A stretch of DNA of 64,000 bases from assembly GCF_030272615.1 (NCBI RefSeq), contig NC_081412.1, positions 548,544,488 through 548,608,487 of the forward strand, read 5' to 3'. A program made the position numbers and the translations under genes. The notes under the pieces were generated by a model. The model was not told where the DNA came from, did no database searches, and saw only the letters and a list, made by a program, of their open reading frames with translations. Numbering within the stretch: the first letter of the stretch is position 1; each line of letters begins with the position of its first letter. This DNA is from Cryptomeria japonica (lineage: Eukaryota > Streptophyta > Pinopsida > Cupressales > Cupressaceae). This document shows positions 1 through 9,882 of this stretch, in pieces.

Positions 1-162
1 GACAGCAGGGTGCAAGGAGGGATCAGGCCAGGGTGCAGAAAAATGCAGTTTTTGGTGTTATAAACAGGTTTCGGGGTCTCCATTCAGGTTCAACATTGCG
101 TCGCCATCGTGAAGACCCAAATGCAGTCAAAATTGCAAGTGTCGCAATTTTAGGAAGCTACA
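1..162 (-). repeat. 3' LTR, partial (gag-only element copy 1)
   Basis: These bases match 6505-6667 of the 5' LTR with few substitutions, both ending (plus strand) in gctaca. In element orientation this is the first 162 bases of the 3' LTR; the rest lies beyond the window. Confidence 0.9.
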
Positions 163-175
163 TTTAGCCCCCACA
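163..175 (-). other. Polypurine tract of copy 1
   Basis: The minus strand reads TGTGGGGGCTAAA immediately before the LTR start TGTAGC. This is the expected position and composition for a plus-strand priming tract. The same sequence is present at 36206-36218 and a mutated version at 40724-40736. Confidence 0.8.
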
Positions 176-522
176 TTAGCGGGAGTATAAGCGTACGCTC
201 ATACTTCTGGAAAAGTACAAGGAAACAACATTGAAAAACTTTCACCATGTCAAGGAGGCAAGATACACCAAGCCCCCAGTGGACTAAGGATCTTACGAAT
301 TCGATTGACAAAGTAAAAGGGAAGATCACGAGGGAGAACCATGACTGTCAGTAGTAAGTTTCCCTCACTATGAGTCATGCAAGAAAGATATCAAAAATTT
401 TCAAGGCAAAGCTAAATTTGTCAAGAAATTTTCAATTATCTTGAAAAGATATGAACGGGATGTATGCCCCCCTACGTTAAAGCGATCACACATGTCTCAC
501 CGGGGGTGATTTCTTTAAGGTA

Positions 523-828
523 GTGATACATATAAGAAATGAAAAGGGGAAAGGAGCATGTTATCACAAGGATTTAGCCCCCAAGTGTGAGATAAGCCCA
601 AGGATAATAGACACAAAACACAAAGCACGAGGTGACTTTGCTTTCCTCGGGGTCAGTATGCTGTATGATAATTCATGTATATCATATGAATGTATGCATA
701 ATTGTTCTTCATTCCCCAATCAAGGAAGGTCACCTAGAAGAAGGGAACACATGTGTCATTTGAGTCAACATGAGAGAGACCAAAAGAGATCTCAATGCTT
801 TGCATCGTCCTCAAGTAGACCACACTAA
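523..828 (+). other. Antisense ORF between gag and 3' LTR (101 codons)
   Basis: A plus-strand ORF opposite to gag occupies the space between the gag stop and the 3' LTR. It begins MIHIRNEKG and is Ser/Arg/His-rich toward its end. Copies at 36566-36865 and 41084-41383 stay open and differ by a 6-bp in-frame indel and a few substitutions. No known domain is visible. Additional antisense ORFs near the 3' LTR are known in the Tat lineage of plant Ty3/gypsy elements, which makes the position suggestive. However, three related copies can share an ORF by descent alone, so coding is unproven. Confidence 0.3.
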
Positions 829-917
829 GGACAACAAATAGAAGAATGAGACTAACACATAGAAGAAGTAACAAAAGAGATCAAGAGAGGAGGAGAGAGT
901 CTGCTATGCTAATGAAA

Positions 918-3506
918 CTAGTCTAGCACGTCATCTACCCCCCGATCTTGCTGATCAATATTTCGGGAAGGTAGGAAACACGCTAGAGGAGGAACATCCA
1001 ACACAGCAGATGGAGCGATCACAAGATCCAAACAAGGGCTATGTTCATGTTCCGAGCCACATTGTTCTTGTCTAGGAGCTAGGATAAGTGCTTTAGAAAA
1101 TTCATTAGATAAATGGTTATCAACATCAACATATTCATATTCACTATCAGAATGAACAGGAGTAACATTTTCATCATGAATAACATTTTCATCTATATCA
1201 TCATCAAGATTTTTAAAAATAGGATCTTTAACTCGCACAGGATCAAGACCATCATGCATTTTATGTTTAGGAGATTTCGGCTCAATCGTCGGCTGAGGAG
1301 AAAATGGAATAATATTAGTTGAAGGTGTTTTTGGGGATTGCAAAGTTTGAGAAGCAGCTGCCTGAGCTCTAAGACGACGCTTTCGTCGGCGTTCATGTGC
1401 AGAACGATTTCGTCTAGTCTTAGTAGGGAGTTGAGAAGAGTGAGGAGGAGGAATATTCTCATCCTTATCACTTGGGTGTTTGGGTTGTGGTCTCTTAGGT
1501 TGAATAATAGGAGAAGAGGAAGCCCTCTTCTCTCCATAAGAGGAAGGAGGAGGAACTGCTCCATACAAATGAGGAATATTCGATTTAGGAAGGAGACCAA
1601 GTCCATCATGATGAGGAGGTATAGGTCTACTTTTAGGAAGTTTATTAGTCATAGGCATAGTCACATTCATAGGGATAGGTTGGGAATCTTCTTGAGGAAA
1701 GACATTAGTTTTATCTTTCAAAGGAAGAACTTCCTTCTCAAGAATGATAGGAATGTCAAGTTTGGGTGTTCTAGGTTCACTTCGAGATAGGATCATATCT
1801 TTTTTCCACTTTTGATAAGATTTGAAAAGATGATCACCTCGCGGAGGAAGAGATTGGAATTGTTTAGGCCAAAAGTAATCAATAGGAATGCTAGAAGTTC
1901 TTTCAGCTGGTTTAAAGAGACTATGATTGACAATAACAACTTCACCATTATGGGGAAATTTCAAACACTTGTGAATAGGAGAAGTAATAGTTTTCATGGA
2001 AGATACCCAAGGATAGCCTAGCTTCACACAAAATTGTTTAGATGATGGAATAATAGCAAAGTCCACATCAAGGGATTTGTTATGGACCTCAATAAGTAAT
2101 GTAATAGAACCAATTGTAGGAGAAGAAAATGCATCAAATAATTTCACAACCACATTTGTTTCATCATAGATCACTTGATTCAATTGCAAAGTAAAAAGAA
2201 ATTCTTCCGTAATGATATTAACCATACAAGAAGGATCAATAAGCACTCCACGGCAAGGTGTATTCTTGACTTTTGCAACTATATATAAAGGACCATCAGG
2301 TGCCCTGATAGTTTCACTGGAATCAAAGGTGATGGAAGGTTCTTTAAGTATTTTCTGCTGCTCTATGAAGTTAATCACATTCGGAGTCATAGACACAAGA
2401 TCATTAGGTGAGACAGAGGAATCATTAGTATCAATCGCATTAGAGGTATGCGAAGGTAATGGATCAGTAAAAATCTGAAGATTTTGGTTAGGAGGAGCTA
2501 CAGATGTGTTGCCTTTATCATTCACACCAGAAACAGAGATAGTATTATTATCAATCAAATCTTGAATTTTACCCTTTAAAGAAAAACATTTTTCAGTATC
2601 ATGCCCAGGTTGACGATGAAATTGACAAAAAGATTTGTTATCAAAATAGGGTGAATTAATCTCTGTAGGATCTATTTGCCTTATAGGAGGAAGAGTAAGC
2701 ATATTTTTTTCCAATAACTTATTCATAATACTATGCAATGATTCATTCAAAGGAGTAAACTTTCTTTCTTTCTTGAAAAACTTAGAAATAGGAGGCACAC
2801 CTGATGCTGCATTCACATTGTTTTTGATGATGTTTTTATTGAATTTAATGGACTCTCTGTTCGGTTTAGACTTCCCAAATGGTTGTTGACTACTATCACC
2901 CTTATCACTCGGAGCTATAGGATTTGCTTGTTCCATTTGACTCACAGTCAGTTGATAATTGTGAAGAGTTGCGCACAACTGTTGGAAAGAAGTAAACTCA
3001 GAAAACAGAAGTTTTTCTCTAATATCTTTTTGTAAATTAGAGATAAAGATTCTTTGAATATCATTGTTAGGTACTGGAAAAGAAATTTGAGCATACAAAT
3101 GCTTATATCTACCAATGAAATCAGTCACTTTTTCTTTAACACCTTGTTTACAATGCATTAAATCAATCAAAGTAACTTTAGGACTTATATTGTTTTGAAA
3201 TTGTTGAATAAAAGCATTTGCAAGTTGTTCGAAAGAAGAAATAGAATAAGAAGGCAACGAGCAATACCATTGTAGGGCTTTATCTCTTAATTTTCTAGTA
3301 AACAGTTTTGCAAGCAACCTTTGGTCATAAGCAAAATCAGTACATATTGTTTGAAAGGTCTTAACATGTGTTACAGGGTCACCCTTACCATTATAAAGCT
3401 CCAGATGTGGAATTTCGACATGTTTAGGGGGGATAGCTCGAACAATGTCAAGAGAAAGTGGGCTCGCAACATCAAATGTGGGCACACTAAATTTAGATTG
3501 ATTCAT
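918..3506 (-). CDS. gag: Retrotransposon Gag with zinc knuckle and degenerate protease-like motif
   Basis: This 862-residue ORF is the intact gag of copy 1. Residues about 60-165 look like a Ty3/gypsy retrotransposon gag domain (LELYNGKGDP, ALQWYCSLP, then QQFQNN and RYKHLY). A CX2HX4HX4C knuckle follows at C294/H297/H302/C307, of the kind seen in plant gypsy gag. Around residues 407-440 the context of a retropepsin is present (PLYIVAKV, then VLIDPSCMVNII). The catalytic D-S/T-G is replaced by D424-P-S, so protease activity is doubtful. An Arg-rich stretch lies near residues 695-720 and an acidic tail near 790-810. The ORF stops without entering reverse transcriptase. A single in-frame TAG separates it from the upstream ORF at 3522-4271. 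The product would assemble virus-like particles in the cytoplasm. Confidence 0.88.
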   Translation of the reverse strand: MNQSKFSVPTFDVASPLSLDIVRAIPPKHVEIPHLELYNGKGDPVTHVKTFQTICTDFAYDQRLLAKLFTRKLRDKALQWYCSLPSYSISSFEQLANAFIQQFQNNISPKVTLIDLMHCKQGVKEKVTDFIGRYKHLYAQISFPVPNNDIQRIFISNLQKDIREKLLFSEFTSFQQLCATLHNYQLTVSQMEQANPIAPSDKGDSSQQPFGKSKPNRESIKFNKNIIKNNVNAASGVPPISKFFKKERKFTPLNESLHSIMNKLLEKNMLTLPPIRQIDPTEINSPYFDNKSFCQFHRQPGHDTEKCFSLKGKIQDLIDNNTISVSGVNDKGNTSVAPPNQNLQIFTDPLPSHTSNAIDTNDSSVSPNDLVSMTPNVINFIEQQKILKEPSITFDSSETIRAPDGPLYIVAKVKNTPCRGVLIDPSCMVNIITEEFLFTLQLNQVIYDETNVVVKLFDAFSSPTIGSITLLIEVHNKSLDVDFAIIPSSKQFCVKLGYPWVSSMKTITSPIHKCLKFPHNGEVVIVNHSLFKPAERTSSIPIDYFWPKQFQSLPPRGDHLFKSYQKWKKDMILSRSEPRTPKLDIPIILEKEVLPLKDKTNVFPQEDSQPIPMNVTMPMTNKLPKSRPIPPHHDGLGLLPKSNIPHLYGAVPPPSSYGEKRASSSPIIQPKRPQPKHPSDKDENIPPPHSSQLPTKTRRNRSAHERRRKRRLRAQAAASQTLQSPKTPSTNIIPFSPQPTIEPKSPKHKMHDGLDPVRVKDPIFKNLDDDIDENVIHDENVTPVHSDSEYEYVDVDNHLSNEFSKALILAPRQEQCGSEHEHSPCLDLVIAPSAVLDVPPLACFLPSRNIDQQDRGVDDVLD

Positions 3507-3521
3507 AGAGGCAATTTGTTG

Positions 3522-4271
3522 CTACAAAGAAGAGATAGTTTGTGCAAGATTGTTAATGGTCGCTTCAGTCGAAGAGTTCATATTAGACGTGTTAGATTGT
3601 GATGGAGGTGTTATGTTATTGAAAGAAGGTAGAGAGTAAGGTGGTGGGACACTATGATAGTTATTCATAGGAGATGATTGGAAAGGAGGAAGACTACAAG
3701 GAGGAATGGAAGGGTTAAATGAATTGCCCCCTTGCGTCATGTTCATTTGTGGAGATATAATAGGGACACTCATTGAAGGAATGAATGAAGAAGTCGGATT
3801 CAATGAAGGAAGAGGGTTGATTGAAGAAGAGGGATTGCCCCCATGACTGGTGATCATAGGAGGAATTTCTTGTATTGAAGTAGTCATTATGTTTGATGTA
3901 AACGTAGGTATACTAGCAATTGAAGTTGTCAAAGGAATAGAATGATTAACTTGAGTAGGAGGTTGTGTATAACCTAAGGTTTCGGCACAACTTTTCATCC
4001 GCATCACATTCGAATCCACAATATGTGCAATACCACGTAAAATATCAATTCCATTCTTATCACTTTGAACCATATGTTTTAGACCCTCAATTAATGAAAG
4101 AGCTTCACTATCGGGGTATTCTTGAGACATCCATTGTCGAAAATCATCAAATTGTTTATCCAATTTTGAAAGTTGTTCTACAGAAACCTCATGGAGAGCT
4201 TCTTCATCATTAAGAGGATTAGAGGAATTACCCATGTCCTCGTTAAATAGGCCATTCAAATTAGGTTCCAT
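3522..4271 (-). CDS. Gag N-terminal ORF, Pro/Ser/Asn-rich, same frame as gag
   Basis: This 249-residue ORF lies directly upstream of gag in the same reading frame, separated by one TAG and five codons. The N-terminal half is acidic and probably helical (FDDFRQWMSQEYPDSEALSL). The C-terminal half is low-complexity Pro, Ser, Asn and Met. The homologue at 44064-44903 starts 30 codons earlier (MSFTTISPTYT); here a one-base deletion near 4310 separates that upstream start. The two ORFs may be one Gag polyprotein interrupted by a stop, or two products linked by readthrough. No catalytic domain is visible. Confidence 0.65.
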   Translation of the reverse strand: MEPNLNGLFNEDMGNSSNPLNDEEALHEVSVEQLSKLDKQFDDFRQWMSQEYPDSEALSLIEGLKHMVQSDKNGIDILRGIAHIVDSNVMRMKSCAETLGYTQPPTQVNHSIPLTTSIASIPTFTSNIMTTSIQEIPPMITSHGGNPSSSINPLPSLNPTSSFIPSMSVPIISPQMNMTQGGNSFNPSIPPCSLPPFQSSPMNNYHSVPPPYSLPSFNNITPPSQSNTSNMNSSTEATINNLAQTISSL

Positions 4272-5521
4272 CTCCTCAATAATTAAACCTTGGAAAGACT
4301 TAATTCTAAGGCTCGTCTAACAGGAATAGTGTAAGTAGGACTTATTGTTGTAAAACTCATGCACTAAAGAGAGGGAAGATTTTGAATTTTAGAGGTAGCA
4401 AATTTCAATAAAATCAGCCAATCTCCTAGATTTAAGCTGTTAAATGCAATCAGGACAATCTCCCGAAATTTTGAAAAAAATGTCCGGGACCGTGGCGAAC
4501 GGAGTGCACATGGTCCTCGCAACTTTTTTTGAAATTTTCAGGGATGAAAGTTATGATGATTTTAAAGCTAATCTAAAAAAATTGAGTGATTTTACGATCT
4601 GTAGATAGGCCAAATTAAAGTTGCAATCTCAAAATTGAACCCTACCACGATTGTTGAAAAATGTAAAATTTCAATTTTGAAAAAGAGAGGGAAACTAAAA
4701 TTTTGAATTTTATGATTTTAGAGGGGATGCTGAAAGCAATGCAAGTGTTGAAATTTAAAAGTTGACTTGATTTCATGCAAAATTCGAATTTGAAAGTGGA
4801 AATCAAGGTTGTTGCAATTAAACACTTAATTTCAAAAGTCACAAACTGCAAAAATTTGAATAAAACACTGAAATTTTGAATGAATGCCAACACACTTTTC
4901 AGATTTAGGACTGTAAGAAACACAATTTTGATATGAATTTCAATTTCAACAATTTTTGAATGATTAAAAGCCTCAATCCAAGCAATCGCTAGACCAACTT
5001 TGACTTTAATTTTGAAAGTGTTAAAATTGATAAAATCAGCCAAAATTCTGGATTTTAGCAGAAAAATATAGTAAGATCTAGCTCCCGAAATTTCGGAAAA
5101 AATGTCGGGGACGATGGCGCTCGGGTGCACACGGTCCTCGCAACTTTTTTCCAAATTTTCAGGGATGAGAGATATTGTGATTTTGTTGCGGAATCCAAAG
5201 TTACAGCCGATTTGGAGGTGTTTTGATTAGTGAAATTATCAGTCAAAGGTTGAATCAAGAAGGTTTTAAAAATTAGGGTTTTGACATTTAACCACTTAAT
5301 TTTCAGAGTTAAAGCACAAATATGAATTGACAATTTGCAATAGAAGGGTAAAACTGAAACAAGCATTAACAATTAAACATTTCACAAGCTCAATTACTAA
5401 AAAGAAAATTTTAGGGTTTTTATGCAATCAACCTCTAAATTTTGCAAAAGATCAAACATGGAAATGTAATTAAGGGAGCAAAATTTTCAGATCTAACCAT
5501 GAATAATCAGAATGAGGATGC
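4272..5521 (-). other. 5' leader of copy 1 with two related motif copies
   Basis: This is the untranslated leader between the PBS and the first gag ORF. Two related blocks of about 100 bp, at about 4460-4570 and 5085-5185, each contain a GC-rich core (plus strand ggcg..cgg.gtgcacacggtcctcg) followed by caactttttt and ttttcagggatga. A third version of the core lies in the LTR near 5905-5940. A minus-strand ORF open in the later copies is broken here by a frameshift (pieces at 4642-5154 and 5055-5372). The biased Ile/Phe/Leu/Lys composition suggests leader RNA rather than protein. Confidence 0.5.
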
Positions 5522-5538
5522 TCACGTCGGGTTCACCA
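5522..5538 (-). other. Primer binding site of copy 1
   Basis: Three bases inside the 5' LTR the minus strand reads TGGTGAACCCGACGTGA. It starts with TGG, as expected for pairing with a tRNA CCA end. I could not assign the tRNA. The same site is present in the copies at 38840-38855, 39475-39490 and 46076-46091, with ACATCGGG replacing ACGTCGGG on the plus strand. Confidence 0.75.
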
Positions 5539-6275
5539 AAATGTAAAGCAGAAAAATCGAACCCTAGTCGATCTCCCCTCCCCAACTCCAAGGAGAGAGA
5601 AGGGAGAGTCACTAGGGTTGATGGTTTTCACTTAGGGGAGACTTTACATTCAAAAGAGGGGTTGAAACCCACAAGATCCGATCCCACGCAATGCAAGATT
5701 GGATTCTAAATGAGTTTCAAGGGTTGTGATAGCAAGGATACCCTCTTTTGTAAAGAATGTAGATAGAAAGATTGAACTAGGAATGCATGTAAAGTAGGAA
5801 AGATTCACTTATAAATAGAGATAGGGATATGGGATGAAGCTGCGGACCTGGAATTAGCAGTAAAATGTCGAGACGGTGCTGTTCTGCAAATTTGAGCGAA
5901 AGTTGACGGGACGATGGCGCCCGGCGTGCACATGGTCCTCCAAAAAATTCGCGAAACGAAGGGGGATCTGTTCGTCTCTGCACAAGGATTCCAGATCTTC
6001 AATTACAGCCGTGTACCTGCAACCTTGTTGTAAGAATATTTGTATTCTTACATGCAAAGGTGTAATGTATGTTGTATGTTGTATGTTGTATGTGATCTCC
6101 TCTTCAATGGTTGAATCCTTGTCTTGAATGCAACACTTAGCCTTGAATGGAGACTTAGAATGCTCAATTGTTTGAAGGAATGCTTGAATGCTTGAATGTT
6201 TGAATAGCGCTTCCGCCTTTTGCTCATATATGTTTTCCTCTTTCTTACCTCCCTTCAAATGGGAGGGGAAATGTA

Positions 6276-6284
6276 GTTTATATA
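6276..6284 (-). promoter_or_regulatory. LTR TATA box
   Basis: The minus strand reads AAGTATATAAACTAC inside the 5' LTR, a strong plant TATA box in the right orientation. It is conserved at 35814-35822, 40363-40371 and 46965-46973. Confidence 0.65.
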
Positions 6285-6403
6285 CTTGTCAATTAGGGCT
6301 AATAGACTGATTTTCCTGACCTTAGGCCAACCAGGAAACATTATTTCCCGAATTGCAAACTTAAAGACCCGATGCCCAAAAGAGACTGGGCCCAAAATAG
6401 GGC

Positions 6404-6497
6404 CAGGGACCAGGGTGCTAGGCGCCATGGTCCTAGGGGACCAGGGCGCTGGGCACCCTAGTCCAGAAGGACCAGGGTGTTGGGCGCCATGGTCCCA
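6404..6497. repeat. LTR minisatellite, three ~31-bp GC-rich units
   Basis: Three units share the plan ggaccagggcgct then gggcgccatggtcc. Each unit is an imperfect palindrome because GGACCAGGGCGC nearly mirrors GCGCCATGGTCC, so the transcript could form short hairpins. The middle LTR of the composite has only two units (near 40490-40555), which accounts for its 32-bp shorter length. Confidence 0.8.
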
Positions 6498-6729
6498 CCT
6501 CCCAGGACAGCAGGGTGCAAGGAGGGATCAGGCCAAGGTGCAGAAAAATGTAGTTTTTGGTGTTATAAACAGGTTTCGGGGTCTCCATTCAGGTTCAACG
6601 TTGCACCGCCATCGTGAAGACCCAAATGCAGTCGAAATTGCAAGTGTCACAATTTTAGGATGCTACAAAAGGGAACTTAAATAATTAAATAAATGTTGTT
6701 TAATTAATCAAGTAAAGACTCGAATACTC

Positions 6730-9700
6730 TAACATTGGTTGCCTTTGATGTGTCACTCAGTCTATGAAAAGTTTCAAATATGTTAGATTATATAAATATA
6801 AAGAGTAATTAGTACATAATTATATTCTTAATAGTATCCCATACCTTCTTTTGGCATCTACTAGTGTATTTCCTTTTTTCCTTTCAACTCTCTCCTTGGC
6901 ATCCAAAAGTAGGTCCTTCCACTCTCTCTCTAGAATCATGGGGGGCGCTCATACTTTACGTTCTTCTCTAAATGTGTCATGTATTGGTCCCTCACATACT
7001 TTAGATATGTGCCAGCTTTTTCAAGGAGCTTGGTTTTGTCGAATGTGTCATTTCCAAACAACTCAACCATACGGTTTGTCAGTTCATCTTTTAACCCTTT
7101 TTCTTGGTCATTCCACCTTTTAAGGAAAAAACAAACCTATTAGATTCAGAAATGAACTGAAGCTACCTTTATTATAGTTCAAGAAATGGATCAAAGGAAA
7201 ACTATTATAGCAATTATATGAAATCAAAATAGTGGATTAGGGTTAGTTCACATATGATGTTCCACCTTTTACGTATGGTGGGCCCAAATATCTGCAATGC
7301 AATGTCATTAAGATTTTTATAAAAAATTATCATTTCTTGCAAAAAATTCATGGGATCATTAGTCCAAAATGTGTGATTAGTAAGTAAATTACAATTAGAC
7401 TATATATAATAATAATTTTAAAGTACCTGGAACCTTTTGTATCTAAAAAGGAATCAATTCTTCGTCGCTCACCATCAATGTGGCTTGCAATGTTCCCGTA
7501 CTAGCAATACGGGAAGATCCAAGAAATGATGCTATGTTATCAACTGTAGTCACCTCTGGCGCATCGTCATGTGCATCTCTTTCTGCATAAAATGAATCCA
7601 CTATGAAAGGCCCCCAACAAAGAACATTTCAAGGGAAATAAACACATAACATAAGATAGAGCAAAAGAGGGATCTAGCAATAGTGGGCAAACCAACATGA
7701 TGTGCAGTAGAGGATGTCTGCATGTTGCATGTTGCCAACATTGTTGTTGACAATACAGGTGGGGATAACCTCTGATGAGGAAACATTTGCACAAGAACAT
7801 TGACAACACCTGAAGAATAATACATTAAATATATTAAACATTAAATATATGAAAACTACAAGAATTGTAAACAAGGATGAATCTTTATTATGAACATTGA
7901 CAGTATCAAGTATGATGTGTTTTGGGTACTCAAAGTGATAAGCCAAGCAAGTTTCAATCTACTTGTTTGATCATGACAGTCACAATGAATGGTAGTTTGG
8001 GTTCCTTATTTTGTAGTTTTGAAATTTGGGTTCCTTATTGTATAAGTGTAGATTATGAGTACTTGGGCAGTTGGAGCAGACATTAATGAGATGAGGATAG
8101 TGAAAGAACACTCTTGGAGGATAGGGGTAAGTATATGTTAAGGTATGATGGTTGAAATAATTGGTATTTTCACAGTGTTAAGGCTAACACGAAGTTGCTT
8201 GAACATGTAACTTGTCTTGTTGGGAGTTGATATTATGAGGAAGGTTGTAGATTCTTAATGGAGTTTTCATGTGTGAACATGTAAAAGAAGATTGAATTTA
8301 TGTCTTAGACTATCAAAACAATAGAAGGAAGAGTTTGTTGAATTTGTGAGTGACTCTCACAAAAAGGACAATAGACTAAAACCTTTTCATTTTGTAGGAT
8401 CAACCTGATTATTAGGAATGGCGTTGGAGTTGAATGTTAGGGGAATGTTTGGGTGAATTTATGTCTTTTCCAAGAACAATTGAAGGGTTATAAAATAGTG
8501 AATGGATCAATGAAGTAAGACTATCCCATTGGTGGTTTTTTATCTTTGTAAACAGTGTGAAGACAATAGGGGGTCAAGATGTTTCTTAGGGTGGTTGGGA
8601 GGGTTGAGAATTGTGTTTTTCTTCATGGGAAAGAAGTCCATTTATGTGTCCTTGGGAACCACTAGTTTGGTGTGTGACAGATGAGCATTGGGAGATGCAT
8701 CTTTAAACCATTAGTGGTCCTAATTAGAACTAGTATCGTATCAAAGTCAAACTGTGAGAGTTGGAGTGATTCAAAGAGTGAAAGTCCTCAAGATAGATTT
8801 GGGAAAGATGACTATGCTAGTAGGATCATAGTAAGATACTTACATTCGAGGCAGACAGTGATCTCATTGTTACTATTGTCTTGGCACATAGTGGAGCCAA
8901 ATGTCAGAGCAAGTGCAAGTGGAAATTTCCTTTGAGTCAAATAAATAGTCAAGGTCCTATGATTAAGGGGTTGATCCAAGTCAATGATCTAGAAAAGGGA
9001 TGTGTTGGAGGTTTGTTGAGAACAAGTGAATGGATGTGTAAGGGGTTTTGTTTCCCTAAGGTATGAATGATCAGTCATGAAGAGAATCAACTAGATCCCT
9101 CTGCATCAACTACATAATAAATATATGATCAATAACACTAGCATTAAAAAAGAAAGTTCACAAATCCAAAGAAGGAGCAGCTTTAATGTATAGAAAATCA
9201 TCATCACTTGAACTATGGCAATACCCTGATCATGGCCACCAGGTTGATGAGGACGCATATTTTTTTATAAAACAACACATACATATTTTAGTTAATGACA
9301 TAAGAGTATAAAATATAAACCATTATTGAACTTTTGTTATAATTAAAGCTTTCGTTACTACTTACTTGCAAGTTTTATGTTGTCTACATCAATTTTTGCA
9401 ACCTCTCTTGTATCTCATTAGTCTAAGGCTCCATGGATGCCAAAGCAACAATCTCTCTATTAATTTTTCTAATATATTATTTTATCAATTCTAAAGGGTT
9501 TGTGGAATTTGTGATGTCATCATCGCTTAATCATGTTGAGTCCACATCCCTAGAGAGGTGCTCAGGTACTGAAATTCCCTTTCCCTTTCCCCAAACATCC
9601 GTCTATGACAAGAATATCATTAACACTATCAAAATTACTCCAAAACACTCAAGAAGAAAACATAGTTTGCTTCTATCTAATTTGTACAATTACAATGAGG

Positions 9701-9775
9701 TTTACCTACTCGGTAGAAGTGTCGTGACCTACATCCCTGTCTGTGCTATATGATGGATCCATGTCACCTTGTGAC
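6730..9775 (-). pseudogene. CACTA accessory gene, C-terminal exons
   Basis: Several short open segments on the minus strand are bounded by splice-like sites. They are GDMDPSYSTDRDVGHDTSTE (about 9770-9705), GKGKGISVPEHLSRDVDST with an acidic continuation (about 9590-9430), a Ser/Pro-rich segment with QMFPHQRLSPPVLSTT (about 7810-7680), DDAPEVTTVDNIASFLGSS (about 7590-7440), and a charged helical segment with DELTNRMVELFGND, LKYVRDQYMTHLEKN and REWKDLLLDAKERVERKKG (about 7135-6835). The last ends at a donor site, and one more exon may start near 6758. The charged region resembles DNA-binding accessory (TNPA-like) products of CACTA elements in general character only. Stops such as PP-TGA-F show it is dead. 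The stretch 7950-9150 is intron or insertion in which I recognise nothing. Confidence 0.5.
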
Positions 9776-9882
9776 AAAGAAAAAATATAAAAACATTAGT
9801 GAAATGAAAACAATAGACTTAGCAAAAAAAATTAATAATAAAATAGTATATTGGAGTCATCAATTGGAGGCTAGTTAATTTA

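Larger units (their letters stand above)
1..6667 (-). mobile_element. Gag-only LTR retrotransposon, copy 1 (TR-GAG-like, 3' LTR cut by window start)
   Basis: The element lies on the minus strand. Its 5' LTR is at 5542-6667 and the inner end of its 3' LTR at 1-162; both terminate in TG...CA in element orientation. A primer binding site adjoins the 5' LTR and a purine tract adjoins the 3' LTR. Between them are a leader, a Pro/Ser-rich ORF and a long gag ORF with a protease-like motif. I see no reverse transcriptase, RNase H or integrase, so the element is non-autonomous and would need enzymes from a related Ty3/gypsy element. It sits at the 3' side of the CACTA accessory gene; the right flank starts aaaag, and the left target duplication is outside the window. 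The same family recurs at 34944-47356. Confidence 0.9.
5542..6667 (-). repeat. 5' LTR of copy 1
   Basis: This 1126-bp LTR begins TGTAGCATCC and ends GCTTTACA in element orientation. Compared with the 1262-bp LTRs of the composite it lacks about 130 bp near 6020 (plus-strand tacctgcaacc joined to ttgttgtaag). It carries a TATA box, a GC-rich minisatellite and tandem cttgaatg-like repeats near 6170-6205. Confidence 0.9.

Noticed and set aside
1193-1609. Overlapping ORFs of 60-150 codons opposite or out of frame within gag (also 1338-1790, 1113-1322, 41670-41879)
   Set aside because: They are shadows of the gag frame, lack domains, and have the Arg/Ile-rich composition expected from reading Gag codons in other frames.
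5854-6258. 134-codon minus-strand ORF inside the LTR, and its relatives at 35484-35966, 40033-40644 and 46635-47138
   Set aside because: They lie across the LTR promoter and repeat region. Start and end vary among copies and the frame follows the cttgaatg-like repeats, so they are treated as chance ORFs.
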